Of a stretch of 64,000 bases of DNA, positions 19,711-28,969 are shown one piece after another (the stretch's first letter is position 1; each line of letters starts with the position of its first letter). The notes under the pieces were generated by a model. It made no database searches, was not told the origin of the DNA, and saw nothing but the letters and a program-made list of their open reading frames with translations. Source of the stretch: Uliginosibacterium sp. (lineage in GTDB: Bacteria > Pseudomonadota > Gammaproteobacteria > Burkholderiales > Rhodocyclaceae); NCBI GenBank assembly GCA_016718265.1, contig JADKDZ010000007.1:1-64000 (forward strand), given 5' to 3'. A program made the position numbers and the translations under genes.

Positions 19711-20762
19711 ATTTTCGCTCGCTTTTCTGCCTCACCCTGCTCTGCCTGCCCCTGACTGCGCACGCAGGCTACTTCGACCAGCGTGAGGATGTACGCAGCT
19801 TCATCGCGGAGATATCGGCACGCAACCAGCTTGACGCGAACACGCTTGTGGCGGCGTTCGCCGACGCAGAGGTTCAACCCAGGGTGATCGATTACATCAA
19901 GCCTCCGAGCCAGCCTGGCGTGCGCTCCTGGAAGCGCTATCGCGCCCGTTTTCTCGATGCGCCGAGAATCTCCGGCGGGCTGAAGTTCTGGCAGACCTAC
20001 CAGACGACGGTTGACGAAGCCGCGAAGAAAACCGGTGTGCCGGCGGAGATCATCGTGGCCATCATTGGCGTGGAGACAATCTACGGGCGCAATACCGGTA
20101 ATTTTCAGGCGCTTTCCGCGCTGGCGACGCTCGCCTTCGACTATCCGCCCCGCGCCGAGCTGTTCAGACGTGAGCTGGAGGCACTGTTCCTCCTCGCGCG
20201 CGATCAAGACGAGCCGGTGGGCAACTATCTGGGGTCCTACGCCGGCGCGATCGGACTGCCACAGTTTTTACCCAGCAGCATCCGCAGTTTTGCGGTCGAT
20301 GGCGACGGTGACGGCAGGGTTGATCTGCGCGGCAACCCCCGGGACGCTATTCATAGTGTGGCGAATTTCCTGGCGTTGCACGGCTGGCAGCGTGGTGCAG
20401 AGATCGTTCGGCCCGCTGTGCTTGCCGAGCCGACCGCCAATCTCCAACCCTTGCTGGAACTGGGCTTGCTCCCCTCGCTGGATGGCGCGCTGCTCGCCGC
20501 CTACGGCATCAGCGACCCGCAAGCCGGCCCGGACAAGGAACTCGTTGCACTGATCGACTTCGTCACGCCGGGCGAGCCCACCCAGTACCAGCTTGGCTTG
20601 CAGAATTTTTACGTCATCAGCCGCTACAACCGGAGCAGCTTCTACGCCATGTCGGTTGTCGAGCTCGCGCGTGCGCTCCGGCTTGAACGCGCGGCCCGCA
20701 GCGAGCTGCTTGCGACCGCTCCGCCTGTTCGGAAACAATCGGGCAAACGCTCCCGCCGCTGA
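19707..20762 (+). CDS. mltB: Lytic murein transglycosylase B
   Basis: A 351-residue enzyme that cleaves glycan strands of peptidoglycan, forming 1,6-anhydro-muropeptides. A signal peptide (MNFRSLFCLTLLCLPLTAHA) precedes the SLT fold. The catalytic Glu is in IIGVETIYGRNTGNFQ (~123), and the MltB hallmark YAGAIGLPQFLPSS follows. No lipobox cysteine is present at the cleavage site, so this form looks soluble in the periplasm. Its ATG overlaps the tgpA stop by 4 bp. A basic C-terminal tail (KQSGKRSRR) is seen. Confidence 0.93.
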   Translation: MNFRSLFCLTLLCLPLTAHAGYFDQREDVRSFIAEISARNQLDANTLVAAFADAEVQPRVIDYIKPPSQPGVRSWKRYRARFLDAPRISGGLKFWQTYQTTVDEAAKKTGVPAEIIVAIIGVETIYGRNTGNFQALSALATLAFDYPPRAELFRRELEALFLLARDQDEPVGNYLGSYAGAIGLPQFLPSSIRSFAVDGDGDGRVDLRGNPRDAIHSVANFLALHGWQRGAEIVRPAVLAEPTANLQPLLELGLLPSLDGALLAAYGISDPQAGPDKELVALIDFVTPGEPTQYQLGLQNFYVISRYNRSSFYAMSVVELARALRLERAARSELLATAPPVRKQSGKRSRR

Positions 20763-20786
20763 GCCTTTCGTCGGGCAAGAAGCGCC

Positions 20787-23348
20787 TTACTCGGTCAAGG
20801 GCAGATCGGGGCAGGCGGCATGCTTGACGGGAATAGCAAGCGTGAAACGCGAACCCTCGCCCAAAGTTGAGCTGAGCGTGATGGTCCCGCCGAGCAGGCT
20901 GGCGAGGCAACGTACGAGCGACAGACCCAGGCCGGTGCCACCCTTGTCACGTTGCGCTTTGCCACCCACGCCCCCGAATTTCTCGAACGCCAGTTGCTGA
21001 TCTTCAGGCGCAATCCCGCACCCGGTGTCGATCACTTCGAACTGCACCATTTCCTCGTCGCCACTCACGCATACACTCACCCCCCCTTGGTCGGTGTATT
21101 TGACGGCGTTGTTGACCAGATTCGTCAGTGCCTGGCGCAAGCGCAGAGCGTCGGTGAACAGCATTTCAGCCACCCCCTCCCCAATCTCGCACTCAAGGCT
21201 CAAACCCTTATCCCGTGCGTGCTTCTGGTGCGCATGAATCAAGTCCGCAAGGAATGGGCGGAGCTCGAACGGCTCCGGGTGCACCGCCATTTTCCCGGCC
21301 TCCACCCGCGCCATATCCAGCAGATCGTTCACCACACCCAGAAGATGCCGGCCCGAGCTCTTGATGGTTGCAACGTGCTCGCGCATGACCGGATCAGTCA
21401 CGTCGAGCGCCAGCAAGTCGGCAAACCCCAGAATTCCGTTGAGCGGGGTGCGCAGCTCGTGGGAAACGGTCGCCAGAAACTCCGTCTTGATCCGGTTTGC
21501 CTCTTCGGCCTTGGCGCGCGCCTCTTCCGAACGCTGGAAAGATTCTTCGACACTGGTCGTCATGTCGTTGAGTGCCTCTGCCAGCTGCCCCATCTCGTCG
21601 CTGGAGTGCACCCGGAAACGCTGTTTCAGATCTCCGGACTGGAAGCGCTGGATCCCGCGCACCAGCACGTGGATGTGTGCAACCAGAAAATTCGCCATCC
21701 AGACCGCAATGGCGATGACGACAAACGCCATCAGAAACGTCGCCCAGCTCAGGCGTGCGGTCATCTCACGCATGCTTTCACGCGCGGTTTCCAGCAGACC
21801 CTGGCGCTCCTTGCGGAACAAGCGGTCTTTCTCCTCAATGGTTTGCGCGATCTGCCGTGCCGACTCGGTAGCGGCCTGGTGAAACTCTTCGACATTCGCA
21901 CCAATGGTCACGAAGCCAAATCCACGCTTGCTTCGGGCGTACTGACCCGTGTAATAGGGAATCGCTGCCGCCGTTGTCAGCTTTCGCAAGCCACTGAAGA
22001 AGATCTCGAACGAGCCCGACCCGCCACGCTCGGTGAGCTGATTCCAGCCCGAACACTGAGGCGAAAAATTCAGATAGCGGCAATCCAGGCCGAGCGTGCC
22101 GGCCTTGATCATCTCCGCGGCTGGTCGACGCGTCAGTGATTGGCCATCAAAAGGTTTTAGCCCCGCAGCGAATACCTTCCACGGCAATCCGGAGTCCTGC
22201 CAGGCGCGATAAAGCGTCTGGTCCAGCCAAGGTACGACCTCCTCACCCGTAGCCGGGTCAAAGCCGGGGATCATGTAGTCACGCGGATGCGCGATCGCCC
22301 GGCTTTTGTGGTCCCACATGAAGGCGTAGTTGCCCGAGATCGCATCGATGATGGGTGTGTAACGCTGCTCAGTCGGACTGATTCGATCCGTAAACTGGCG
22401 CAGATGCTCGTGGTCCAGCGCCAAGGTCACATAGCCCTTGATCTGCCCGTTCCGCACAACGGGCGTCGCCCACCGGATGATGCCCCGGAAGCGTTTGCCG
22501 ACCGGATTCTCGGTACCAGCGTAGGCAGAATTGGCGGGGTCAAACTTGACGCCTGCCTTGTCGGCCGCCTCAGGCGTATAGGGCCCGACCACGTGGCTGC
22601 CGACGTAGGCGCCAATAACCTCCGACACATAGATCTCGCCAGGCTTCAAGCGTTGCAAAGCCTGCCAGTAGTGTTCTGCGCGGACGAAGGTGTTGGCGGG
22701 ATCGCGAATGTCGCGCGGCGTATCCGACAGAAATTCGCTACTCACCACTTTCACCTGCTCCACGCCGCGCAGATCAACGTAGGTCATCTCGGCGTACAGA
22801 GGCTTCAGCTGACGCTCTCCAAAGTACTCCGGCGGCCGTGCATGAAAGGCCTTCGCGTTGTCGGCCAAAGCCTGTCCGGGGTCGGCGGCGTCAGCGACGG
22901 CAGGCTTTGGCACACGCACGGGCTCCCAGCGCGAGCCATCTTTGGTCAGATGCCAGGCGGCGTGCAGGTAAACGGGGCGGCTGCGATTCTCGACGAAACG
23001 CCGAAATATGGCTTCGTCAGCATCCAGCTGCGCAGCGAGCAAGATATCGGCATCCCGCTCGTACAAGAAACCGGCTACGGCGCGTGCGGTATCGGTCGTC
23101 AGTCGCTCAATCGCTTCGCGCGAGCGATCATCAAGCGCGCTGATGGCGTCTGTTGTGACCTTGTTTCCAACTTCGCGGATGGTGCCGACCATGCTGTCAG
23201 CCATCACTGCGGCGCGCTGTCCCAAGGTGCGTCCAAGGTGATCGGCTGCTGACCACGCCACCCACGCCAACAGAATCAGTGGCACAACTTTGATGCAAAC
23301 AAAGATCAGGACCAGCTTCGCGCGCAGGCTCAGTGAGCGAATGTTCAT
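20787..23348 (-). CDS. Membrane sensor histidine kinase (HAMP-HisKA-HATPase)
   Basis: An 853-residue kinase. A first membrane helix (~10-32) is followed by a large ~480-residue periplasmic sensor, then a second helix (~530-552), HAMP domain, coiled segment, HisKA with FLATVSHELRTPLNG (His near 629), and an ATPase domain with N-box NLVNNAVKYT, G1 DTGCGIAP and G2 GGTGLGLS. There is no receiver domain and no adjacent response regulator gene, so it is an orphan kinase. The periplasmic part resembles dCache/DUF3365-like heme sensors only in layout; a CxxCH motif is not seen. It is divergent from prfB. Confidence 0.9.
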   Translation of the reverse strand: MNIRSLSLRAKLVLIFVCIKVVPLILLAWVAWSAADHLGRTLGQRAAVMADSMVGTIREVGNKVTTDAISALDDRSREAIERLTTDTARAVAGFLYERDADILLAAQLDADEAIFRRFVENRSRPVYLHAAWHLTKDGSRWEPVRVPKPAVADAADPGQALADNAKAFHARPPEYFGERQLKPLYAEMTYVDLRGVEQVKVVSSEFLSDTPRDIRDPANTFVRAEHYWQALQRLKPGEIYVSEVIGAYVGSHVVGPYTPEAADKAGVKFDPANSAYAGTENPVGKRFRGIIRWATPVVRNGQIKGYVTLALDHEHLRQFTDRISPTEQRYTPIIDAISGNYAFMWDHKSRAIAHPRDYMIPGFDPATGEEVVPWLDQTLYRAWQDSGLPWKVFAAGLKPFDGQSLTRRPAAEMIKAGTLGLDCRYLNFSPQCSGWNQLTERGGSGSFEIFFSGLRKLTTAAAIPYYTGQYARSKRGFGFVTIGANVEEFHQAATESARQIAQTIEEKDRLFRKERQGLLETARESMREMTARLSWATFLMAFVVIAIAVWMANFLVAHIHVLVRGIQRFQSGDLKQRFRVHSSDEMGQLAEALNDMTTSVEESFQRSEEARAKAEEANRIKTEFLATVSHELRTPLNGILGFADLLALDVTDPVMREHVATIKSSGRHLLGVVNDLLDMARVEAGKMAVHPEPFELRPFLADLIHAHQKHARDKGLSLECEIGEGVAEMLFTDALRLRQALTNLVNNAVKYTDQGGVSVCVSGDEEMVQFEVIDTGCGIAPEDQQLAFEKFGGVGGKAQRDKGGTGLGLSLVRCLASLLGGTITLSSTLGEGSRFTLAIPVKHAACPDLPLTE

Positions 23349-23419
23349 GTAAATCCTGTATCCGAAAAGCCTGACTCGAAGTTATCAACCATGCCGCAAG
23401 GCAACAGCAGGGGACAGAG

Positions 23420-23425
23420 TATAAT
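23420..23425 (+). promoter_or_regulatory. Candidate -10 element of prfB
   Basis: A perfect TATAAT lies 39 bp upstream of the prfB start in the divergent gap. No good -35 hexamer is visible at 16-18 bp, so the assignment is tentative. Confidence 0.4.
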
Positions 23426-23463
23426 CCGCGACCTCTCGACGAATAGACACGAAAGCCGCAACC

Positions 23464-24568
23464 ATGGAAGCCGAACGCCTCAACGCCGTCGCCAACAAGA
23501 TGGCCGAACTCAAAGACCGTGCCCTCGATCTGCGGAGGTATCTTTGACTACGACAACAAGGCGGAAAAGTTAATCGAAGTCAGCAAACAGCTCGAAGACC
23601 CGAATATCTGGAATGAGCCCAAGCGCGCGCAAGACCTGAGCCGCGAAAAGAAAGAATTGGAAGGCGTCGTGCTGAATCTGGACGGCATCGCCCAGAGCCT
23701 GACAGACTGTGCTGATCTTTACGAGCTCGCCACCTCGGAAGACGACGAAGAGACTTTTGTGTCGGTTGAAGGCGACGTGGCCACCGTCGAAGCGCGCGTT
23801 GCGCAACTCGAATTCCGTCGCATGTTCAATAACCCGATGGACCCGCAGCCCGCCTTCATCGAAATTCAGTCTGGTGCCGGCGGCACCGAAGCGCAGGACT
23901 GGGCAAGCATGCTTGAGCGGATGTATCTGCGCTACTGCGAGCGCAAGGGCTTCCAGGTCGAGCTGATGGAAGAGTCCGAAGGTGAAGTCGCCGGGATCAA
24001 GAGCTGCACCATCAAGATTACGGGCGAATACGCGTACGGTTATCTCCGCACCGAAACCGGTGTGCACCGCCTGGTACGCAAGAGCCCGTTTGACTCCAAC
24101 GCGCGACGCCATACCAGTTTTGTGTCGGTCTTTGTGTACCCGGAAGTGGATGACTCGATCGAAATCGACATCAATCCGGCCGACGTGCGCACCGACACTT
24201 ATCGCGCCTCGGGTGCGGGTGGTCAGCACATCAACAAAACGGACTCTGCTGTGCGGCTGACGCACGTACCCACCGGTATCGTCGTGCAGTGCCAGAACGA
24301 CCGCTCACAGCATCGCAACCGCGACGAAGCCTGGAGCATGCTGCGTGCCCGGATCTATGAGCTGGAGCTGCGCAAGCGCCAAGCCGAGCAGCAAAAGCTT
24401 GAAGACGCGAAAAGCGACATTGGCTGGGGCCACCAGATCCGCTCGTACGTGCTGGACCAATCCCGGATCAAGGATCTGCGCACAAACTACGAAGTGGGCA
24501 ACACCCAGGCAGTCCTCGACGGCGATCTGGACGATTTCATCCAGGCCAGCCTCAAGCAAGGCGTTTAA
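23464..24568 (+). CDS. prfB: Peptide chain release factor 2 (with programmed +1 frameshift)
   Basis: Release factor for UGA and UAA stop codons. Translation starts at ATG 23464 and reads 27 codons to CTT, shifts +1 past T 23545 at the in-frame TGA, and continues from GAC at 23546 to 24568, giving about 367 residues, the normal RF2 length. The stop-recognition motif SPF is in RKSPFDSNARRHTSF, and the catalytic GGQ in SGAGGQHINKTDSAV. The coding join is 23464..23544 plus 23546..24568. The protease-FHA-Mks genes start 22 bp downstream with no terminator between, so they may be co-transcribed. Confidence 0.97.
23534..23548 (+). promoter_or_regulatory. RF2 programmed frameshift site
   Basis: GGAGG (internal Shine-Dalgarno) followed by TAT-CTT-TGA-C is the classical RF2 autoregulatory +1 frameshift signal. 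Low RF2 causes pausing at the UGA and favours the shift. Confidence 0.95.
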
Positions 24569-24590
24569 TCGTTTGAGACTGTTGACTCAC

Positions 24591-25919
24591 ATGCTTTTGC
24601 ACGCCCGAATCGGGAGTTGGTGGTGTTGCCTGGTCGTGATGTTTACGGCATCTCTGCATGCGGCGGAACCCTCCGCCAGTGCCGAGCGAGTGGCGGCGCC
24701 ACGCTCGGCGGATGCTGAACGAATTTACGACGAGTCGCGTCCCCGACTTCTGCAGATTCGCACCCTGACGCGCGCGACGGGCTCCCAGTTCTCGATCGGC
24801 TCCGGGTTCATGGTCGCAGCAGACCTGGCGGTGACCAATTTTCATGTGGTGTCGGAATGGATCACGTCCAGCTCGCGCCATCAGCTCGAATGGGTGAGCA
24901 CCGACAAACAGCGCGGCCCGCTTGCGGTCCTGGCCATCGACCTCGCCCACGACCTTGCCGTCGTGCGGCTTGAAGGGAGGCCTCCCGAGCATGAGCCCTA
25001 CCGACTTGCAGCGCAAGAACCCCGCCGTGGTGAGCGGGTCTTTGCACTGGGCCGCCCGCTTGACCTCGGTTTCAACATTGTCGAGGGAACGCACAATGGC
25101 CTGGTGGAGGGAGACTTCCGCGAGCAATACCATTTTTCCGGTGCCATCAATGCCGGCATGAGTGGTGGCCCGGCAGTCAATCAGGCCGGCGACGTGTTCG
25201 GCATCAACGTCGCACGCAACCTGCGAGGCGACCTGATCAGCTACCTCGTCCCGGCCCGTTTCGCGCGTGCGTTGCTTGCCAACCTGCCCAGCAAGCCTCC
25301 GACAGCCGAGGCCTTGCGGCAATCCATGAACCAGCAGCTGTCGGAGCGCCAGCAGGGCTTGATGGCGAAACTGTTTGCTCAGCCACTCCCTACCCGACGA
25401 TTGGGCCGATTCTCCGTCAATGGAGAGATCCCCACTTTGCTGAAATGCTGGTCACGCGCTCAAGGGAGCAAGCCGAATCGCGCGTTTGGGCGAGACAGTC
25501 TGAGCTGTGAAGTCGACGCCTCGCTCTTTCTTGGCAATGACCTGACTGCAGGGGATGTCAGCATCGAACACGTTCGCGTCCGTAGCAACGCGTTCTCGGG
25601 GCTCCGTTTTACGGCGCTGGCCAGCGCGCAGCATACGCTGCCGAATGATCGACTGAGCCGCGGCCAGGCTGGGTTTGAGCGCTGCGACGATCAATTTGTC
25701 ACCCTCGGCCAAGGCAGTTGGCGCGTCAGCCGCTGCCTGCGTGCGCTGCGCAAATTCGACGACATGTATCAGTTGCGTCTCGCCGCCTTGTCCCTCGACA
25801 CACGTCCAGATGCTGCCACCGGTGAGCGTGAGGCGCTTTCAGCCAGGATGTTGATCGACGCTGCGAGTTTTGCCGATATCAGCCGTGCGACCCAACGCTT
25901 TCTGGAGACGCTGCGCTGA
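24591..25919 (+). CDS. Secreted trypsin-like (S1/DegP-type) serine protease
   Basis: A 442-residue protein with a signal peptide (residues ~1-28, ending SLHA-AEP) and a chymotrypsin-fold domain at ~45-240. The triad is visible: His in VTNFHVVSE (~84), Asp in DLAHDLAVV (~121) and Ser in INAGMSGGPAVN (~191). There is no PDZ domain; residues 250-442 form an unrecognised C-terminal domain with four cysteines (KCWSRAQG, SCEVDAS, FERCDDQ, VSRCLRAL) that could form disulfides. It is 22 bp after prfB and its TGA overlaps the next ATG (TGATG). Coupling to an FHA protein and an SMC complex is unexpected for a periplasmic protease. Confidence 0.85.
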   Translation: MLLHARIGSWWCCLVVMFTASLHAAEPSASAERVAAPRSADAERIYDESRPRLLQIRTLTRATGSQFSIGSGFMVAADLAVTNFHVVSEWITSSSRHQLEWVSTDKQRGPLAVLAIDLAHDLAVVRLEGRPPEHEPYRLAAQEPRRGERVFALGRPLDLGFNIVEGTHNGLVEGDFREQYHFSGAINAGMSGGPAVNQAGDVFGINVARNLRGDLISYLVPARFARALLANLPSKPPTAEALRQSMNQQLSERQQGLMAKLFAQPLPTRRLGRFSVNGEIPTLLKCWSRAQGSKPNRAFGRDSLSCEVDASLFLGNDLTAGDVSIEHVRVRSNAFSGLRFTALASAQHTLPNDRLSRGQAGFERCDDQFVTLGQGSWRVSRCLRALRKFDDMYQLRLAALSLDTRPDAATGEREALSARMLIDAASFADISRATQRFLETLR

Positions 25920-26899
25920 TGGATGGTTATTTCATCGAGTTTGCCAGCCGCACGGGCGAGTTTCTATTCCGCCAGCGTATCGTCTCGCTCCCGGCCACCG
26001 TCGGGCGTGCGCTGAGCAATGATTTCATCATTGACGATCCCTACGTGGCCGCGAAACACCTTCGGCTGGAGTCTGAGAGCCCCGGACGCCTGACCATCAC
26101 GGATCTGGGCAGTCACAACGGCCTTTATCAAAGCGGCCGCCGTCTGACAACCGCCACGCTGGGCCGTGGTGATGCGGTGCATTTTGGCCACACAACGCTG
26201 CGCGTGCGCCATGTCGACGAACCCCTGACGCCCGAGCGCGTCGATCTATTTTCCTCGCAAGCATTCTCCCTGCCCGTAGCGCTGGGCTTGCTCGCCCTGG
26301 CAATTGCAACGGCCCTCTTTGCTATTCCGCTGGAAAACTTTGGCGACATTCCTGCAACGACCTGGCTGATGGCCGTCCTGGGCACCTTGGCCCAACAGCT
26401 TTCGTGGGCGGCCCTCTGGGCCGTAGTGGGGCGGATCTTTGCCGGCCGCGCACAGTACGTGACCCACTTGGCAATAGCGGGATGGGCGCTACTCGCCGTG
26501 ACCTGGGGAGACGCATTGTGCGGATTCCTGGCGTTTTCGCTCTCGCTGCCGACCCTCGCCCAAGGCAGGGTGCTGCTCATCGGCCTGGTGGGCGTCTGGG
26601 CCTTGCATCGCCACCTTTCGCTGGCCCAGATGCGTCGTCCCGCGCTGAATCTGCCACTCGCGGTCATCGCCTTGGCCATCCCGGCCACATTGTCCGGGTT
26701 GGAAAACTGGAAGCAGGATCTCCGCTTGCTGGATACCGACCTGCTCGTGCGCGTCTACGACCCCGCCTGGCGCCTGACGAAAGACGAGACGCTGGAACAC
26801 TTCATGACCGGGATGAAAGACCTGCGTGTGCGGGCAGATGCAGTGCGTGAGGATGGTAAAGGGGGTAACGCGGACGAGGAGGGTGACGAAGATGAGTGA
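25919..26899 (+). CDS. FHA-domain inner-membrane protein
   Basis: A 326-residue protein. The N-terminal FHA domain (~20-95) has the phosphothreonine-binding residues in VGRALSNDFII, AKHLRL and ITDLGSHNGLY. Then come about five hydrophobic segments (~118-250) and a C-terminal soluble region ending in a very acidic tail (DEEGDEDE). So a cytosolic phosphopeptide reader is anchored in the membrane. The next gene starts 8 bp inside its end. It may tether phosphorylated partners, possibly the Mks proteins or the signalling from a Ser/Thr kinase; no kinase is in the window, but a PP2C phosphatase lies at 41.3 kb. Function is inferred. Confidence 0.82.
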   Translation: MDGYFIEFASRTGEFLFRQRIVSLPATVGRALSNDFIIDDPYVAAKHLRLESESPGRLTITDLGSHNGLYQSGRRLTTATLGRGDAVHFGHTTLRVRHVDEPLTPERVDLFSSQAFSLPVALGLLALAIATALFAIPLENFGDIPATTWLMAVLGTLAQQLSWAALWAVVGRIFAGRAQYVTHLAIAGWALLAVTWGDALCGFLAFSLSLPTLAQGRVLLIGLVGVWALHRHLSLAQMRRPALNLPLAVIALAIPATLSGLENWKQDLRLLDTDLLVRVYDPAWRLTKDETLEHFMTGMKDLRVRADAVREDGKGGNADEEGDEDE

Positions 26900-28238
26900 G
26901 CACTTCTCACTCGACGAGGTTTACGAGGACTTCGACCTGGCGGACTTTCTCGCCCCGGGCGTGGCGCTCGATGAAGTCCCCCCATTGTGGTCGCTGGTGC
27001 GCTCACGCGCACTGATCAACACCTTCATTACCCTGTTCCGAGGAGGGGAGGAAGAGGTTTTCATTCGCTTGCACGTGCTGCGGGAAGTCAGCGCTCGCGC
27101 TGATCACCCGCGCTGGGAGCCCGACGAGCTCCGCCGCCACTTCAGCTATATCGACCCGATCAAGCTCGAAACGGTACTCGGGCGGTTGCGCCACAACGGT
27201 TTGCTGGTGTACGGCGAAGATGGGACTTACCAGTTTTCGGACGCGGGGCGAAATGCCGTTGCCGCCATGGCGGCATTACTACGATTTGGCGAAAGTGAAG
27301 ACTCGGAACTCGGCTTCCTGACGACGCAACTCGCCGGCATGCAGGCGACGGGCACGGTCACGCCGGAAGTGCTGCAGCACTTGCTGGCCAAGCTCAACGC
27401 GCTGACCGCCTCTTTCGAGGAGGCCATAGCCTCCGGCTCGGAATTCCGCATTCTTGAAGCCCGCTCCCGGCTCTCCGGCAATGTGCGCTGGCTCGAAAAG
27501 GGTACGGCAATCCTGCGCAGCTTGCTGGCCGAAGAAGAAATCAGCGCTGAGACCAGCCACATCGCGCACTCGATCGGCTTGGCACAGAGCCGTCTGGCCC
27601 GCGTCGACGCGGCCTTCCAGCGCGCACTCAATAAAATCGAATCGCAACGCGTCACGCTCGGCGCCTCAGGCGTTTCCTCGTCGGACGCAGTCGCCTGGCT
27701 TCGCGGCCTGGACACGCGACGCATTGCCACACTGGCCGAGGGCGCACTCGGCGCCGGTCCGCAGACTCAATTTGTAGCGGGCGGGCATGAACTGCTCGAC
27801 CGCGCAGAATCCGCGTTGTCGGAAGAAGTCCGCCAGATGGAGGCAGATTCCACCTTGCCGACCGCCGAGCAAACGCCCGAGAACGAGCAGCCCCCCAGCG
27901 AAGATCTCGGGCTGTTGATCCGCCTGACCGACAAACTCGCCGGCATCCCCACTGCCATCCCCGCCAGCAAGTTGATTACGGGTGGCGGCTTCGGGCCGGC
28001 CAGCTACCGACTCTCGCTGCTTTCCCTGCTGGGCAACGAAGAAGCCCAGGCAGAGGGGCCGGTCGCCGACCTCACCCAGATGCCCTACGACCTGATGCTG
28101 GAAGACACCCTCGTCGAGGTGATGGAAGACGAGGTCTCGTACATGTCCGCCGGCAATGTTGTGCGCCGCGATACGTCGGCGCAAGGCGGGAGCAAAGCCG
28201 GCACTGAACCACACGCCACAGAACGAGAAGCCCCATGA
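26892..28238 (+). CDS. mksF: MksF-like kleisin subunit of a condensin
   Basis: A 448-residue, largely helical and acidic protein from ATG 26892. The N-terminal ~90 residues look like a winged helix (EPDELRRHFSYIDPIKLETV, LRHNGLLVYGEDGTYQFSD), followed by long helices (150-300) and a variable acidic linker, as in MksF/kleisin proteins. Recognition rests on size, gene order (mksF-mksE-mksB) and the SMC partner rather than on a motif. It overlaps the FHA gene by 8 bp and mksE by 4 bp. MksF bridges the two ATPase heads and recruits MksE. JetA of Wadjet systems is the alternative family name. Confidence 0.7.
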   Translation: MSEHFSLDEVYEDFDLADFLAPGVALDEVPPLWSLVRSRALINTFITLFRGGEEEVFIRLHVLREVSARADHPRWEPDELRRHFSYIDPIKLETVLGRLRHNGLLVYGEDGTYQFSDAGRNAVAAMAALLRFGESEDSELGFLTTQLAGMQATGTVTPEVLQHLLAKLNALTASFEEAIASGSEFRILEARSRLSGNVRWLEKGTAILRSLLAEEEISAETSHIAHSIGLAQSRLARVDAAFQRALNKIESQRVTLGASGVSSSDAVAWLRGLDTRRIATLAEGALGAGPQTQFVAGGHELLDRAESALSEEVRQMEADSTLPTAEQTPENEQPPSEDLGLLIRLTDKLAGIPTAIPASKLITGGGFGPASYRLSLLSLLGNEEAQAEGPVADLTQMPYDLMLEDTLVEVMEDEVSYMSAGNVVRRDTSAQGGSKAGTEPHATEREAP

Positions 28239-28942
28239 GCCACGAAATCACTGAACTCACTGCGCGCCTGCTCGCCCACCGCTGGTTGCCGCGTACCGAC
28301 AATCAGGTTCGTCGCGCCTTGGTCGACGAGGCCTTCCGCGCCGAGCTGGAAGCCCGCCTGGCCGCAGTCGGTCTCGAATTGCTGGACAATCCGTTTGCCG
28401 CCCACGTCGCTGTCGGCCTCCGGAACGAGGTGACGGACGCCGTTTTTGGCGGCCGAGACTACCAGGCCAGCACAATGGGCCTGACCCGAGACGAGATCGC
28501 CCTGCTGATCGTGATCTGGGCCCTGATCATCCTGCCCAAACGCGAGCGCCAGCTTGGCCGTCGTACGCTCGCCGATGACGGACAGAACGACATGTTTGGC
28601 CAGGACAAGCCCATCGTCCACGGCGAAGAAGTCTCTGGTGCAGTGTCGGAGGCCTCGCTGCTCGCCGACTTTGGTGGGCAGCTGGGCGGCAAGACCAAGA
28701 TCCGCAACTTTGCCTTGGGCAAGCTCGCCCGCCTGGGTTTCATCGAACGCCGCACGGGCTACATTCATGAGGGCCCCCTGCTGGATGTGTTGCTCGACTA
28801 CCGCGTACTCGCCGATCGCATCATCAATGGCACGCTGGCCGACGTGTTGGCCGCCGCGGGCCGCGCACTGCCCGCCAGCCTGACAGAAGACGAGATTGAA
28901 GAAGATTTCGAGTTGGATGACGACGTGGACGCACGCCGTTAA
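28235..28942 (+). CDS. mksE: MksE-like winged-helix subunit
   Basis: A 235-residue protein of the size of MksE/JetB (DUF4194-like). It starts with MSHEITELTARLLAHRWLPR, has a central segment EIALLIVIWALIILPKRERQ and a likely winged helix in GGKTKIRNFALGKLARLGFIERR, and ends in an acidic tail (EDEIEEDFELDDD). The ATG overlaps the mksF stop (ATGA). KITE-type dimers bind the kleisin and regulate SMC activity. Family assignment is by context and layout. Confidence 0.7.
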   Translation: MSHEITELTARLLAHRWLPRTDNQVRRALVDEAFRAELEARLAAVGLELLDNPFAAHVAVGLRNEVTDAVFGGRDYQASTMGLTRDEIALLIVIWALIILPKRERQLGRRTLADDGQNDMFGQDKPIVHGEEVSGAVSEASLLADFGGQLGGKTKIRNFALGKLARLGFIERRTGYIHEGPLLDVLLDYRVLADRIINGTLADVLAAAGRALPASLTEDEIEEDFELDDDVDARR

Positions 28943-28969
28943 GCCGCCCTAACCCGACCAGGATTCACG

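Noticed and set aside
20787..23348. Haem-binding sensor in the orphan histidine kinase
   Set aside because: No CxxCH motif is visible in the periplasmic part; the layout alone is not enough.
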